DNA from: Nitrospinaceae bacterium
Lineage (GTDB): Bacteria > Nitrospinota > Nitrospinia > Nitrospinales > VA-1
Direction of reading: 5' to 3'
Length of the DNA: 64,000 bases
Assembly (NCBI GenBank): GCA_021604505.1
Contig: BQJC01000001.1
Location: 496,001 to 560,000, forward strand
Positions 47,405-57,020 of the stretch are shown piece after piece. Position 1 is the stretch's first letter. Each line of letters starts with the position of its first letter. Below the pieces are notes generated by a model. It was not told the origin of the DNA, did not search any database, and saw only the letters and a program-made list of their open reading frames with translations. A program made the position numbers and the translations under genes.

Positions 47405-47461
47405 ACAAATTCTTTGATTTTTCGTGGGCCGTTAATTGTTATCGAGGGGGAGGGGTCAGTT

Positions 47462-47662
47462 ATGTCAGGTGGCAAAGTAAAGTGGTTCAGCGATAAAAAA
47501 GGGTATGGTTTTATTGAGTCCGAAGAAGGTGAAGATATTTTTGTGCACTTTTCGGCGATTCAGGGAGAAGGGTTCAAAACCCTAAAAGAAGGCCAGGAAG
47601 TGGAATTTGAAAAAAATGCCGGTCCGAAAGGTCCGCAGGCCGCAAACGTGATACCAAAGTAG
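47462..47662 (+). CDS. Cold-shock domain protein (CspA family)
   Basis: A 66-residue single-domain RNA/ssDNA-binding protein. RNP1 [11 protein letters not shown] and RNP2 [17 protein letters not shown] are intact; it begins [16 protein letters not shown] and ends GPQAANVIP. The ATG at 47462 follows GGGGGAGGGG, an unusually strong ribosome binding site. An open frame continues upstream to 47366, but the added residues bear no likeness to the family. It may be an RNA chaperone in cold or stationary phase. A strong terminator follows at once. Confidence 0.95.
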   Translation: MSGGKVKWFSDKKGYGFIESEEGEDIFVHFSAIQGEGFKTLKEGQEVEFEKNAGPKGPQAANVIPK

Positions 47663-47679
47663 TTAGAGAATGGAAGATT

Positions 47680-47712
47680 CCGGCAGGACTTTGGTCCTGC
47701 CGGTTTTTTTTT
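47680..47712 (+). terminator. Intrinsic terminator of the cold-shock gene
   Basis: CCGGCAGGAC (47680-47689) pairs perfectly with GTCCTGCCGG (47694-47703) around TTTG, followed by nine T. Confidence 0.95.
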
Positions 47713-47909
47713 CTCTTGCTTAGCCTACGGGCACACTCTTTAACCCTTTACTCCCTTAAAAAACAGCCTGAAGTTAAATTTTCAGCTCCTGGGCTCGCTC
47801 CAACATTCCCCTTGGACTCTCCCCAAACTTCCTTGATTGCAGGTGATGTTGGGGAGGGGACTCAAATCTCTCCTCAAAATGTCGAAACCTGAAATCAAAC
47901 GAATCTATC

Positions 47910-49028
47910 ATGGCCAATAAACGTTCTTTCGGTGTTATGAAAACCCTGGGTTTTTCATTGATACCGCTTATCATACTGGTCATCGTTTTGGAATTGGGGT
48001 TGAGAGTTTTTTTATATCAATTGGAAAGTCCGTATAAGTTGGGCCTCGTGGATGCCTACGCCAGAGTCAAACTCGGAGTGTTAAAATTCCGTGCGCGAAA
48101 AACAGTAGCTGACCTTTCCATCCCGCCTGGATTGGAAGAGGCGTTGTATTCCAAAGAGGGCAAACTCCTTTTTCAGGAATTAAAAAATTCATACGAAACG
48201 CATTTTAAATTGTTGGTGAATGAAACAAAAAAGATCAACTCCAGGTTAATCGTTTTGTACATACCTTCTGACAATTACCGAACCAAAACTTTTAATAAAA
48301 AAACTCGAAATTTTTTCAGGGAACTAACTCAAAAATATACAATTGAATTTTTAGATCTGACGGACGAGTTTTTGAAATGGCCGGTGGATTATCCTACCCT
48401 TCTTCCCGAAAACGGTCATTTGTCCCGGTTTGGAAACAAGCTGGTGGTTGAAGCCCTGGAACCATTGATAACCAGGTATGACGATCATCGTTCTTCTTTT
48501 CAGTTCGAAAATCGGCCCAGGTTATTGGGGGACCTGGTGCCTAATGAAAATAAATTTTGGAAACTCTGGGAAGCGAAACCTTTCAGAGCCATTACAAATT
48601 CCCAGGGATTTCGAATGAGTTACGATTTGAAATTCCCAAAGGAAAAACAGCGAATTTTAATCCTCGGAGATTCCTTCACATACGGTCCCTATATGGGAGA
48701 TCATGAAACTTATCCAGCTATGCTGGACAAAAAATTTCCTGATAAAGAGGTGATTAATGCCGCCGTCCTGGGGTATACCATTCCCGATGAAGTGGACCTT
48801 TTTGTCGACCGGGCAAAATTTGTAGAACCGGATATCACCCTACTCCAGGTTTTAGACAATGATATTATCGGATTATTTTTTCTCAAGAGAAAAGAATTCA
48901 GTCGCAATAAGTTTTTATTTGGGCGGTTGACTGAAGTCATGCAGCCGATATCAGGAGACAAGACCTTCCTCCCTTCAGAGTTGGAACTAGAATTCCTTGA
49001 ATCGATAAACAAAAAGGTCCCCAGGTAA
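47910..49028 (+). CDS. Membrane-anchored SGNH-hydrolase-like protein with rearranged halves
   Basis: 372 residues. An N-terminal membrane segment (FSLIPLIILVIVLELGLRVFLY) is followed by what looks like the C-terminal half of an SGNH domain (LIVLYIPSDNYRT, FLDLTDEF, PENGHLSRFGNKLVVEAL, about 95-185) and then by the N-terminal half of one (ITNSQGFRMSYD, ILILGDSFTYGPYMGDHETYP, DITLLQVLDNDI, about 225-330). The second half has the nucleophile motif GDSFTYG but ends before any DxxH block; the first half has GHLSRFGN but no GDS. Either the two halves make one permuted hydrolase, or the gene is the remnant of a two-domain protein. Start at ATG 47910 chosen for the membrane anchor. Confidence 0.65.
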   Translation: MANKRSFGVMKTLGFSLIPLIILVIVLELGLRVFLYQLESPYKLGLVDAYARVKLGVLKFRARKTVADLSIPPGLEEALYSKEGKLLFQELKNSYETHFKLLVNETKKINSRLIVLYIPSDNYRTKTFNKKTRNFFRELTQKYTIEFLDLTDEFLKWPVDYPTLLPENGHLSRFGNKLVVEALEPLITRYDDHRSSFQFENRPRLLGDLVPNENKFWKLWEAKPFRAITNSQGFRMSYDLKFPKEKQRILILGDSFTYGPYMGDHETYPAMLDKKFPDKEVINAAVLGYTIPDEVDLFVDRAKFVEPDITLLQVLDNDIIGLFFLKRKEFSRNKFLFGRLTEVMQPISGDKTFLPSELELEFLESINKKVPR

Positions 49029-49244
49029 AAACTCCGCTTTATTTCCCGCCAAACCTTCCTTCTTCTAATGTGATCAGATGTGTTTAAGAGGAGGGGAGCC
49101 GATTTTTTAAAAATCTGTCAAATATTGAATAGTTAAAATTTACTCAAGGTAAAGAAGGGTCTAAAATACCCGAATGCTCCCCTCAAAAAACGGGCTTAAC
49201 AGCAAGTAAATCCTTTCAACTTTTTGGATTCTATAAAATTTGCA

Positions 49245-50552
49245 ATGACACCCCCCTCGAACCCTCATCCTAAAATGGTCCAATGCCGCGAACGGGTTTC
49301 GCAATTGGAAACGGTTCTAAATATCACCCCGCTTTTAAATAGCGAGTTAAATCTTAATCAGTTGTTGAGCAAAATCATGAAGATCGCTAAAAAAGTAATG
49401 CGTGCCGAGATTGCTTCTTTGGCGATTCTCGACGAAAAACACGGGGATCTTGTTTTTCAGTTGGCAGTGAGTGGGAAAGGCAGTCTGATTAAAAGCCTGG
49501 GAGAGTTGCAGCGGATGAAGTTAGGATCCGGGATCAATGGAACGGTAGCCCAAACCGGGCAGCCTGTCCTGGTTGAGAATTACCACGACCATCCTTCTGC
49601 AATCAGCCAATATGAAAAACGCACCGGAATTCCCTTCGGTTCCTTCCTGTGTGTTCCTCTAAAAGCCGAAGGAAAAATTTTGGGCTCCTGCTCCGTCATT
49701 CGCCGCAAGGGAAAGGGACTGCCGTTCACCGCCAAGGATCTTTCTTTATTCCAAATGGTCTGCGACAATGCCGCGCTTGCCATCCTCAATGCCAAAACCC
49801 ATCAGGTGTTGCTGGATAATCAGAAATTGGAAACGGACATTGAGTTTTCCCGGTCCGTGCAGGAAAGTTTTTTGCCGGAATCGGTTCCCACCCACAAAAA
49901 ATACTTGTTTGCCGGCAATACACTGCCTTCAAAAGCTGTGGGCGGAGATTTTTTTGATTTCATCCCCCTCGACAAGAACCACATGGGAATTCTCCTGGGT
50001 GACGTTTCTGGAAAAGGGTTTCCTGCGGCCTTGCACATGGCGCGTTTGATGAGCGATTTTCGCCATGTATTTCAATCGAAAAACGAGCCTGAGAAAGTAT
50101 TGATGGAAATCAACAGCATATTGCATGAGCGCGCCCGCCGGCAACCCATGTTCACCACCGCCCTGTTTTTATCTCTCGACTTAAAAAACGACGTGGTGTG
50201 TGCGGCCAATGCAGGGCACCCGCCGTTGATCGTTTCCGAGAAAGGGATGAAATTGCATGAAACGGCTCCCGCAAGCGGGCCGCCTTTAGGGGTTCTCCCC
50301 AAAACGGCTTACCAGCAAACTGAGTTTCCCTTGAAGCCGGGAGATAGTGTCTGTCTTTTTTCGGATGGGCTTCTGGATGCGAAGAACCCGAGGGGCAGGC
50401 TGTTTGGCCTGAAGCGGCTTAAAAAAATATTAAAAACTCAGGACTATAATCCGAAGAGGTTGATCGCCGAATTAATGACTCGGATCGCAGAATTTTCCCA
50501 GGACACGCCTCAACACGACGACGTCACCGTGGTTTCATTTAAGCGGAGATAA
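49245..50552 (+). CDS. GAF-domain PP2C-like (SpoIIE/RsbU-type) phosphatase
   Basis: A 435-residue cytoplasmic signalling protein. A GAF domain (about 20-190; LNLNQLLSKIMKIAKKVMRAEIASLAILDE, in part, and GSFLCVPLKAEGKILGSCSVI) is joined through a helix IEFSRSVQESFLPESVP to a SpoIIE domain: AVGGDFFDFIPLD, GILLGDVSGKGFPAALHMA, NAGHPPLIV, CLFSDGLLDAKN, HDDVTVVSFK. The metal-binding Asp residues are present. Such proteins dephosphorylate anti-sigma antagonists in partner-switching. No STAS or anti-sigma gene is next to it. The start is uncertain: ATG 49245 or 49275, neither with a good ribosome binding site. Confidence 0.88.
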   Translation: MTPPSNPHPKMVQCRERVSQLETVLNITPLLNSELNLNQLLSKIMKIAKKVMRAEIASLAILDEKHGDLVFQLAVSGKGSLIKSLGELQRMKLGSGINGTVAQTGQPVLVENYHDHPSAISQYEKRTGIPFGSFLCVPLKAEGKILGSCSVIRRKGKGLPFTAKDLSLFQMVCDNAALAILNAKTHQVLLDNQKLETDIEFSRSVQESFLPESVPTHKKYLFAGNTLPSKAVGGDFFDFIPLDKNHMGILLGDVSGKGFPAALHMARLMSDFRHVFQSKNEPEKVLMEINSILHERARRQPMFTTALFLSLDLKNDVVCAANAGHPPLIVSEKGMKLHETAPASGPPLGVLPKTAYQQTEFPLKPGDSVCLFSDGLLDAKNPRGRLFGLKRLKKILKTQDYNPKRLIAELMTRIAEFSQDTPQHDDVTVVSFKRR

Positions 50553-50566
50553 ACTTCCAAAAGGAA

Positions 50567-50594
50567 AACCCTCTCCCCAAAAGGGGAGAGGGTT
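50567..50594. terminator. Bidirectional terminator between the phosphatase and aconitase genes
   Basis: AACCCTCTCCCC and GGGGAGAGGGTT form a 12-bp perfect stem around AAAA. On the minus strand it is followed by TTTTCCTTTT, so it best serves the aconitase gene, while also lying 15 nt behind the phosphatase stop. Confidence 0.85.
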
Positions 50595-50630
50595 CCATTG
50601 AAACTTTATAAACGTCCTTTAAAAAGACGG

Positions 50631-52889
50631 TTATTTTTGTTGTCCCACAAAATTGAGCGCGGACCCTGCATGGAACCACCCGATCTCCTTTTCGTTGAGC
50701 GTGTGATTCAGTGACAATTTGTCGGTGGACCCGTCTGCATGTGTGACGGTGGCAGTGATCGGTTTTCCAGGAGCCACCTGATCCAGCGCTTCCAGGGTGA
50801 CCTTGTCTTTTTCGCGGAACTTTTCGTAGTCATCCTTGTTGCTGAAGGTCAAAGCCAACACCGCCTGTTTTTTAAGGTTGGCTTCGAAAATCCGCGCGTA
50901 GGATTTGGCGATGAACGCCAGTCCGCCCATGTGCCGGGGTTCCATAGCCGCGTGTTCCCGGCTCGAACCTTCACCGATATTCTCGTCGGCAACCACCACC
51001 CAGCCAATGCCTTTTTCTTTTAAACTGCGGGCGATCTGGTTGAGCTCAGCGCCTTTTTGATCGCCGTTGACCGGGTTGTTTCCTGTTCCGGTACCATCGG
51101 TGAAAGCGTTGGTGGCGCCGAGGAACATGTTGTTACTGATATTGTCCAGATGGCCGCGAAACTTCAACCACGGGCCTGCCTGTGAAATGTGGTCTGTCGT
51201 ACATTTTCCCTTGGCTTTGAACAAAACGGGCATGTCCTGATAATCCTTAACAGGGTCCTGCTTGGGAAACGGGTCCAGAAACGCCAGCCGTTCACTGGAT
51301 GGACTGATAACCACCTCGCCCGACATGGTGGGCGCTTCGTAGCCGCTGTCCTTGGAAGCGTAGCCCTTGGAAGGGAGCACTTCCCCTGCCGGCGGCTTAA
51401 ACTTGAAATCTTTGCCATTTTTGTCTTTCAAGGTGTCGGTCAGTGGATTGAATTTCATCGAACCCGAAAACGCCATGGCGACAACCAGTTCAGGACTGCT
51501 GATGAAGCCGAGCGTTTCCGGATTGCCGTCGTTTCTTTTGGCAAAATTCCGGTTGTAAGAGGTCAGGATGCTGTTTTTATCACCCTTTTTAATATCGTCG
51601 CGTTTCCATTGGCCGATACAGGGGCCGCAGGCGTTGGCGAGCACGACCGCTCCGACATCCTCAAAGTTTTGTAAAATTCCGTCCCGCTTGATGGTCTCGT
51701 AGACCTGCTCGGAACCCGGCGTCACCATGAAGTTAGACTGAACTTTCAATCCGGCCTCCTTGGCCTGTTCTACCAGGCTGTTGGCGCGGGTCATATCTTC
51801 ATAGCTGGAATTGGTGCACGACCCGATGAGAGCGGCGGAAAGTTTTTCAGGATAATCCTTTTCATCCACCTCACTGCTCATGGACGAAACCGGTCTTCCC
51901 AGATCCGGGGTGTGTGGTCCGACGATGTGCGGTTCCAGGGTAGAAAGATCGATCTCATAAACCTCGTCGTAGTATTTTTCAGGATTGGCTTCCACTTCCG
52001 GATCGGACTTCAGGTATTCCGCGTATTTTTTACAGAGATCGGCGATCGGAGCGCGTCCCGTGGCCCGGAGATACGGGTCCATCTCGTCATCGTAGCCGAA
52101 GATGGAAGTGGTCGCTCCAATTTCCGCTCCCATATTGGTGACGGTTCCTTTGCCGGTGGCGCTCAATGCACGTGCGCCATCTCCAAAATATTCCAGGATT
52201 TTTCCGGTACCGCCTTTAACCGTGAGCATGGTGGCGACTTTTAAGATAATATCCTTGGAGGCGGTCCAACCGCTCATTTTGCCAGTGAGTTTGATGCCGA
52301 CAAGTTTTGGCATTTTGGTCATAAAAGGCTGGCCGGTCATGACATCCACGGCATCCGCGCCGCCGACACCGATGGCGATGGTCCCCATACCGCCGGCATT
52401 GGGGGTGTGGGAATCCGTTCCGATCAGCATGGTCCCGGGAACGGCATAGTTCTCATACACCACCTGGTGGATGATTCCGGAACCGGGTTTCCAGAAGCCC
52501 ATGCCGTATTTCATTGCGGCGGAGCGCAGAAAGTCATAAACTTCCTTGTTTGTTTCTTCAGCGGCTTTTAAATCGGCCATGGACCCGGTATAGGCCTGAA
52601 TCAGGTGGTCGCAATGGACAGTGGTCGGTGCCGCCACTTTGGGCATTTTGGCCGACATGAACTGCAGAATGGCCATTTGTGCGGTGGCATCCTGCATGGC
52701 AACGCGGTCAGGATTCAGATATATATTGGATCCACCCCGTTCCAGCTTGGAGTAGTCGGTGGGTCCCATATGGGAATAAAGAATTTTCTCAACGATCGTG
52801 AGGCCGCGGCCGAGGTTTTTACGCGCATCGGCGTGATTTTTTTCCAGGGACTGAAATAATTTTTCAATGGGTTCGATTTCCAGTAACAT
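50631..52889 (-). CDS. Aconitate hydratase (mitochondrial-type aconitase)
   Basis: Interconverts citrate and isocitrate in the TCA cycle, with a 4Fe-4S cluster. The 752-residue protein has HCDHLIQAYTG, LIGTDSHTPNAGGMGTIAIGVGGADAVDVM (in part), GSCTNSSYED (first cluster Cys) and ANACGPCIGQW (the CxxC pair), and the C-terminal swivel domain with GEGSSREHAAMEPRHMGG and KAKGKCTTDHIS. The length and order are those of the mitochondrial-type aconitase, not of AcnA (~890) or AcnB. AAGGTGAAATCAA precedes the ATG. It is transcribed alone, divergent from the hydrolase gene. Confidence 0.95.
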   Translation of the reverse strand: MLLEIEPIEKLFQSLEKNHADARKNLGRGLTIVEKILYSHMGPTDYSKLERGGSNIYLNPDRVAMQDATAQMAILQFMSAKMPKVAAPTTVHCDHLIQAYTGSMADLKAAEETNKEVYDFLRSAAMKYGMGFWKPGSGIIHQVVYENYAVPGTMLIGTDSHTPNAGGMGTIAIGVGGADAVDVMTGQPFMTKMPKLVGIKLTGKMSGWTASKDIILKVATMLTVKGGTGKILEYFGDGARALSATGKGTVTNMGAEIGATTSIFGYDDEMDPYLRATGRAPIADLCKKYAEYLKSDPEVEANPEKYYDEVYEIDLSTLEPHIVGPHTPDLGRPVSSMSSEVDEKDYPEKLSAALIGSCTNSSYEDMTRANSLVEQAKEAGLKVQSNFMVTPGSEQVYETIKRDGILQNFEDVGAVVLANACGPCIGQWKRDDIKKGDKNSILTSYNRNFAKRNDGNPETLGFISSPELVVAMAFSGSMKFNPLTDTLKDKNGKDFKFKPPAGEVLPSKGYASKDSGYEAPTMSGEVVISPSSERLAFLDPFPKQDPVKDYQDMPVLFKAKGKCTTDHISQAGPWLKFRGHLDNISNNMFLGATNAFTDGTGTGNNPVNGDQKGAELNQIARSLKEKGIGWVVVADENIGEGSSREHAAMEPRHMGGLAFIAKSYARIFEANLKKQAVLALTFSNKDDYEKFREKDKVTLEALDQVAPGKPITATVTHADGSTDKLSLNHTLNEKEIGWFHAGSALNFVGQQK

Positions 52890-53122
52890 TTGATTTCACC
52901 TTCGATTTAAGATTTTATCGGTTACACTTGCACACCGGGACAGCCATCAGGTGTGGTTGTTCTCAAAAAAATGAGTTGAATTTTAGACGAGAACCGTTTT
53001 GGAAGCCGATATTTTTGCATGAAAAAAATTAAAATTCAATCATTTTCGGAAAAGTTACGGCCAAGGGTTAAGTATATTATTATCAATACAATCAATGATA
53101 CAGATCGGTTTGCTATGAGGGT

Positions 53123-53896
53123 ATGATGGGTTCCATATTCGATTCCAGAGAATTTAATGAAAATCTGTTTTTTCCGCGGCAGGATTCAATGTCTCCCCCA
53201 CCGGATGCTGAGGATATATATGTAGAGGTGGAGGAAAACATCCACGTTCATGTCCGGCGTCATGAATCGGCTTTAGCCCGGTTCAGCCTGTTGTTTTTTC
53301 ACGGCAACGGCGAGGTGGTCTCGGATTATGACGGGTTGGCGGGGGCATTCACCGCTTTGGGTGGAGAGATGGTCGTTTGCGATTACCGCGGGTACGGTAA
53401 AAGCGAAGGGAGTCCATCACTCAGGAACACTTTGAAAGACGCATCGGTGATATACAACCATCTAAAGGAGCACAAAAAAATCCTGCCCAGTGTCTGTGTC
53501 ATGGGCCGCTCTTTGGGGAGCGCCCCGGCCATCGAGTTGTGCTCCACCCTGGATGAAATCGCCTGCTGTGTGATCGAAAGCGGATATGCCGACCCCATCC
53601 CGTTGGTGCAACGGCGCGGCTTGCGGATCGATCAAACCACCCCTGAGGAGGATGCGCTGTTTAATAACAGCAAGAAAATTGCAAACATAAAATGCCCTCT
53701 TCTGATCATGCACGGGGAAGATGATTTTCTGATTTCTCCACAAGAAGCGGAACTCAATTACCGGCAGGCGGGAGCAAAAGTCAAAATATTGAAGATTCTG
53801 GAAGGCGTGGGCCACAACGACATGATGATGGCAAGGGACGGTGGTTACTTCACCTGCCTGAAAAATTTTTTGGACAACATATCCTGGAACGATTGA
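53123..53896 (+). CDS. Alpha/beta hydrolase (serine type, BEM46/YqkD-like)
   Basis: 257 residues. The oxyanion motif is FFHGNGEVVSDY, the nucleophile elbow GRSLGSAPA (Ser130), the acid MHGEDDFLIS and the base EGVGHND (His231). The G-N-G and D-YRGYGKSEG motifs are those of the BEM46/YqkD-like group of uncertain substrate. No signal peptide. Either ATG at 53123 or 53126 may be the start; GAGGGT lies just upstream. It stands alone between aconitase and the leucine-rich-repeat gene. Confidence 0.85.
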   Translation: MMGSIFDSREFNENLFFPRQDSMSPPPDAEDIYVEVEENIHVHVRRHESALARFSLLFFHGNGEVVSDYDGLAGAFTALGGEMVVCDYRGYGKSEGSPSLRNTLKDASVIYNHLKEHKKILPSVCVMGRSLGSAPAIELCSTLDEIACCVIESGYADPIPLVQRRGLRIDQTTPEEDALFNNSKKIANIKCPLLIMHGEDDFLISPQEAELNYRQAGAKVKILKILEGVGHNDMMMARDGGYFTCLKNFLDNISWND

Positions 53897-53967
53897 ATGT
53901 TTCCAGGCCTGGTCGGGCTTTGTCCATGAGCGAAACTAATAAACTGAAACCCAACAGGTGTATTTGA

Positions 53968-55158
53968 ATGAAAAAGTTTTACAACATAGAAGGAATCATT
54001 CGCAACGGCTTCAATCTAAGCCGGGATTATACAATTCTTGATTTTAATTTTGTCAAATTAGGCGATGCAGGGGTGCAGGCGCTGGCGAAGTCTAAAACCA
54101 TCAGGCAGATCACCCGTCTGACCCTCAGCGGCAACAAGCTGGGCCCCGAGGCCGCCGAGGCGCTGGGCGCCTCTGAAACCTTGGGAAATCTGCAATCGCT
54201 CAAGCTGTACAAGAATAAAATCGGTGATGAAGGCGTTAAATCCCTTTGTCAGTCCGACAAGTTCCCCAGCCTCACTTCTCTCAGGCTGGCGTGGAACGAA
54301 ATCGGGCCTGAAGGCGCCCGGCATTTTGCGGAAGGCTCAAACTTGCAATCCCTCACTTCGCTCAGTCTGGCTGAAAATAAAATCGGCGATGAAGGCTTAA
54401 AGCACCTGGGGCAGTCCACCAAGCTTTCCAAGCTGGAATATCTCGACATCCGGAAAAACGGCATCACCGACGAAGGCGTTTTGAGTTTTGCAAAAAGCAA
54501 GGAATATGAAAATCTGCAATCGGTGGATCTTTCCGACAACCCGGTCACCGAAGTGGGTAAAAAGGCGTTGGCCGAGTTTCTTGTCTTAAACCGCATCCGC
54601 CACCACTTGAGCGAAGATAAAACCGTGCTTGATCTCAGCAAAATCGGCATCGGCGACGTGGAATGCGAAGCCATCAGCCATTGCGAAGACCTGGAAAGCC
54701 TGAACAAGCTCTATCTGGAGCTCAACCGCATCACGACGGAAGGCATCCGGCACCTGGCGGCGTCACCCTATTTGAAGAACCTCACCCTGCTATCCCTCGA
54801 CCGCAACCGCATCGGCGATGAGGGGTTGAAGCTGATCGCCAGTTCAGAAGTGTTTCGCAACCTGGAAATCCTGATGATCGAATACAGCGGCGCCACCGAT
54901 GAAGGGCTGATCGCCGTCGCCGAATCGGAAATCATGAGCAACCTTCTGCGTCTCTACATCGACGGCAACGAATACAGCGACGACGGGTTCTATGCCCTAG
55001 GCGAATCGGAATTTCTCCTCAAACTCGAGTACCCGGAATTCGAGCGTGAAGAAGTCGAAGAGGAAGATGAAGAAGATGAAGAAGAGTTTGAAGAGATCGA
55101 GGAAATCGTCGAAGTGGACGAGGAAGAAGACCTCGATGACGCCGAATATGAGAAGTGA
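53968..55158 (+). CDS. Leucine-rich-repeat protein (ribonuclease-inhibitor type) with acidic tail
   Basis: 396 residues without signal peptide. About ten repeats of 26-28 residues with the pattern LxxLxLxxNxIGDEGxxxLAxS (for example LTSLSLAENKIGDEGLKHLG and LTLLSLDRNRIGDEGLKLIA), the ribonuclease-inhibitor subtype usual in eukaryotes. A short break (about 195-235) divides two blocks. The last 45 residues are almost all Glu and Asp. It should be a cytoplasmic binding protein with a horseshoe fold; the partner is unknown. AGGTG precedes the ATG. Confidence 0.85.
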   Translation: MKKFYNIEGIIRNGFNLSRDYTILDFNFVKLGDAGVQALAKSKTIRQITRLTLSGNKLGPEAAEALGASETLGNLQSLKLYKNKIGDEGVKSLCQSDKFPSLTSLRLAWNEIGPEGARHFAEGSNLQSLTSLSLAENKIGDEGLKHLGQSTKLSKLEYLDIRKNGITDEGVLSFAKSKEYENLQSVDLSDNPVTEVGKKALAEFLVLNRIRHHLSEDKTVLDLSKIGIGDVECEAISHCEDLESLNKLYLELNRITTEGIRHLAASPYLKNLTLLSLDRNRIGDEGLKLIASSEVFRNLEILMIEYSGATDEGLIAVAESEIMSNLLRLYIDGNEYSDDGFYALGESEFLLKLEYPEFEREEVEEEDEEDEEEFEEIEEIVEVDEEEDLDDAEYEK

Positions 55159-55203
55159 GTTTTTAACTGTAAATAACCAGGGAGCACCTCAAACTAATTT
55201 TAT

Positions 55204-56802
55204 TTAATTCCTTTCCTTATTTTGCGTTTCAGGCAGGGTGATTTGAAAGGTGATTCCATTCGTGGATTGCCTTTTGACCGCAATTTGCCCGCCATGGCGG
55301 GTCACGATTTTCTTGCAAATGGATAGTCCAATGCCAGTCCCTTCATAGGTGCTTCGTCCGTGTAAGCGTTCAAAAGGTTTGAAAATTCGATCAACATGTT
55401 TTTCGTCAATTCCGATTCCATTGTCTGTTACAAAGATCTCCCACCCCCCTTTTTCACTTTTAGCGCTGTCCAGATTGACAACGGGCGGGATTCCGTCTCT
55501 ATAAAATTTAAAAGCGTTTCCAACCAGATTCAGAAACAACTGATGTATTTGCACCGGGTCTCCTTGTATCGTTGGCAGGCTGCTTATATTAACGACCCCC
55601 TTTGATTCCTTGATTCGAGTCTCCAAATCGTCCAGCACATTTTCAATCACTTTTTTAAGATCTATTGAATCAAAAGGCCGGGCTTTAGCCTCTATTTTTG
55701 TGAATTGAAGAAGATCTTCTACCAATGCTCTTAATCTTAGAGCGGAATTCTGCATTCTTTCTAAATAATCATTTCCCTGTTTATCCCTTTCATTAATCTT
55801 GGTTTTTAAACGATCCCCAAAGGTAATTATTTTCCGTAAGGGTTCCTGTAGATCGTGCGCGGCAATGGACGCAAATTCATTCAACGCTTGATTACTCCTT
55901 AATAGTTCCATCTCTACTTTTTCTCTCTGATGGATTTCCTGAGTTAATTTTATGTTTGTAGTTGCAAGGGTTTCATTTTTGCGAAAATTTCGATAACTCA
56001 ATAATGATAATGCGCCACAGAAAATCAGGACCAATATCCCTTCGATGATTAAATAATAGGCCGAATGCCAACCGGTCTTGGGAACCACTGATAATATCCA
56101 TTTACCATTTGGAATAAGGATATCGACAGATACCGGGTTTGCTGAAATATTGCTGCTGGATTTTGCAAAGGCAATGTTTCGGTTGGTTCCTCCATCCACT
56201 CGTGATAGTTCGAAATGGTAATTTTTTGATATCAGTCCGTCACCGTCCACCCCTTCGAGTAGTTTGGACAGTTTGATTAAAACGGTAGTGAATCCCCAGA
56301 ATTCTTCCTTGCCGAGTTTGCTGTTTTGTAGAAATACGGGATATCTCCCTACCACCGCGACCCCCCCTTCTATCAAGTCTTTTGGGCCTTCTAATGTTAG
56401 CTGTTTAGACTGAATAGCGGCTAACGCGTAGGGGTTTTTATTTAAATCATGTCCGATGGCTTTTTGGTGTCCCTCCAAGGGAAAGATTTTGCCGACAATC
56501 CCTTTAGGCGCCAATTCCAGGGTAGAGATTCCGCCATAGCGATCGATCAAATCCTCAGCCAGGGCATCGAAGTCTTTGATCGATTTATCCCGTTTTAGAA
56601 TGGCAGCGAGAGCAAAGGTGGATGACAGGGAGCGGGAAAGTTGTTTTTCAAGAGATTTGGCATGTGAGGTGGCCATGAGAGTGGCTACCGTGCGGGATTC
56701 AAACTCTCGTTTGCTTTCCAGTAAATATATTAAGAAACAACCAAAGCCTAAATATATAAGAAAAACCAATATGACCTGCAAGGATACTTGCTTTGCCACC
56801 AT
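55204..56802 (-). CDS. CHASE-domain sensor histidine kinase
   Basis: 532 residues. First membrane segment (about 8-28), a periplasmic CHASE domain (about 60-240; GGISTLELAPKG, NPYALAAIQSKQLTLEGPKDLIEGGVAVVGRYPVF, in part), second membrane segment (about 248-270), a coiled coil, HisKA with phospho-acceptor His316 in ASIAAHDLQEPLRKI, and HATPase_c with N-box LFLNLVGNAFKFY, DNGIGIDEKHVDRIFKPF and GTGIGLSICKKI. CHASE domains sense small extracellular ligands. No response regulator lies beside it, so it is an orphan kinase. Confidence 0.93.
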   Translation of the reverse strand: MVAKQVSLQVILVFLIYLGFGCFLIYLLESKREFESRTVATLMATSHAKSLEKQLSRSLSSTFALAAILKRDKSIKDFDALAEDLIDRYGGISTLELAPKGIVGKIFPLEGHQKAIGHDLNKNPYALAAIQSKQLTLEGPKDLIEGGVAVVGRYPVFLQNSKLGKEEFWGFTTVLIKLSKLLEGVDGDGLISKNYHFELSRVDGGTNRNIAFAKSSSNISANPVSVDILIPNGKWILSVVPKTGWHSAYYLIIEGILVLIFCGALSLLSYRNFRKNETLATTNIKLTQEIHQREKVEMELLRSNQALNEFASIAAHDLQEPLRKIITFGDRLKTKINERDKQGNDYLERMQNSALRLRALVEDLLQFTKIEAKARPFDSIDLKKVIENVLDDLETRIKESKGVVNISSLPTIQGDPVQIHQLFLNLVGNAFKFYRDGIPPVVNLDSAKSEKGGWEIFVTDNGIGIDEKHVDRIFKPFERLHGRSTYEGTGIGLSICKKIVTRHGGQIAVKRQSTNGITFQITLPETQNKERN

Positions 56803-57020
56803 TCAATAATCCCTAGAATTCGTGAGAAAAAATCAGAAATGATTAACGAAACAAACTGAGGAGAGGTTAAAAATAAAATGCATTCTCACATAATTTTTAA
56901 TGAGACTACAACGACAAATTTTTTGATTATTGAATTCGGTTGAGGGGAAAAATTCGAATTAAAGATTTTTGGAAATTGACTAAAAAGTTTTTTCACCGAT
57001 TAGATGGAGAAACCTGAAAA

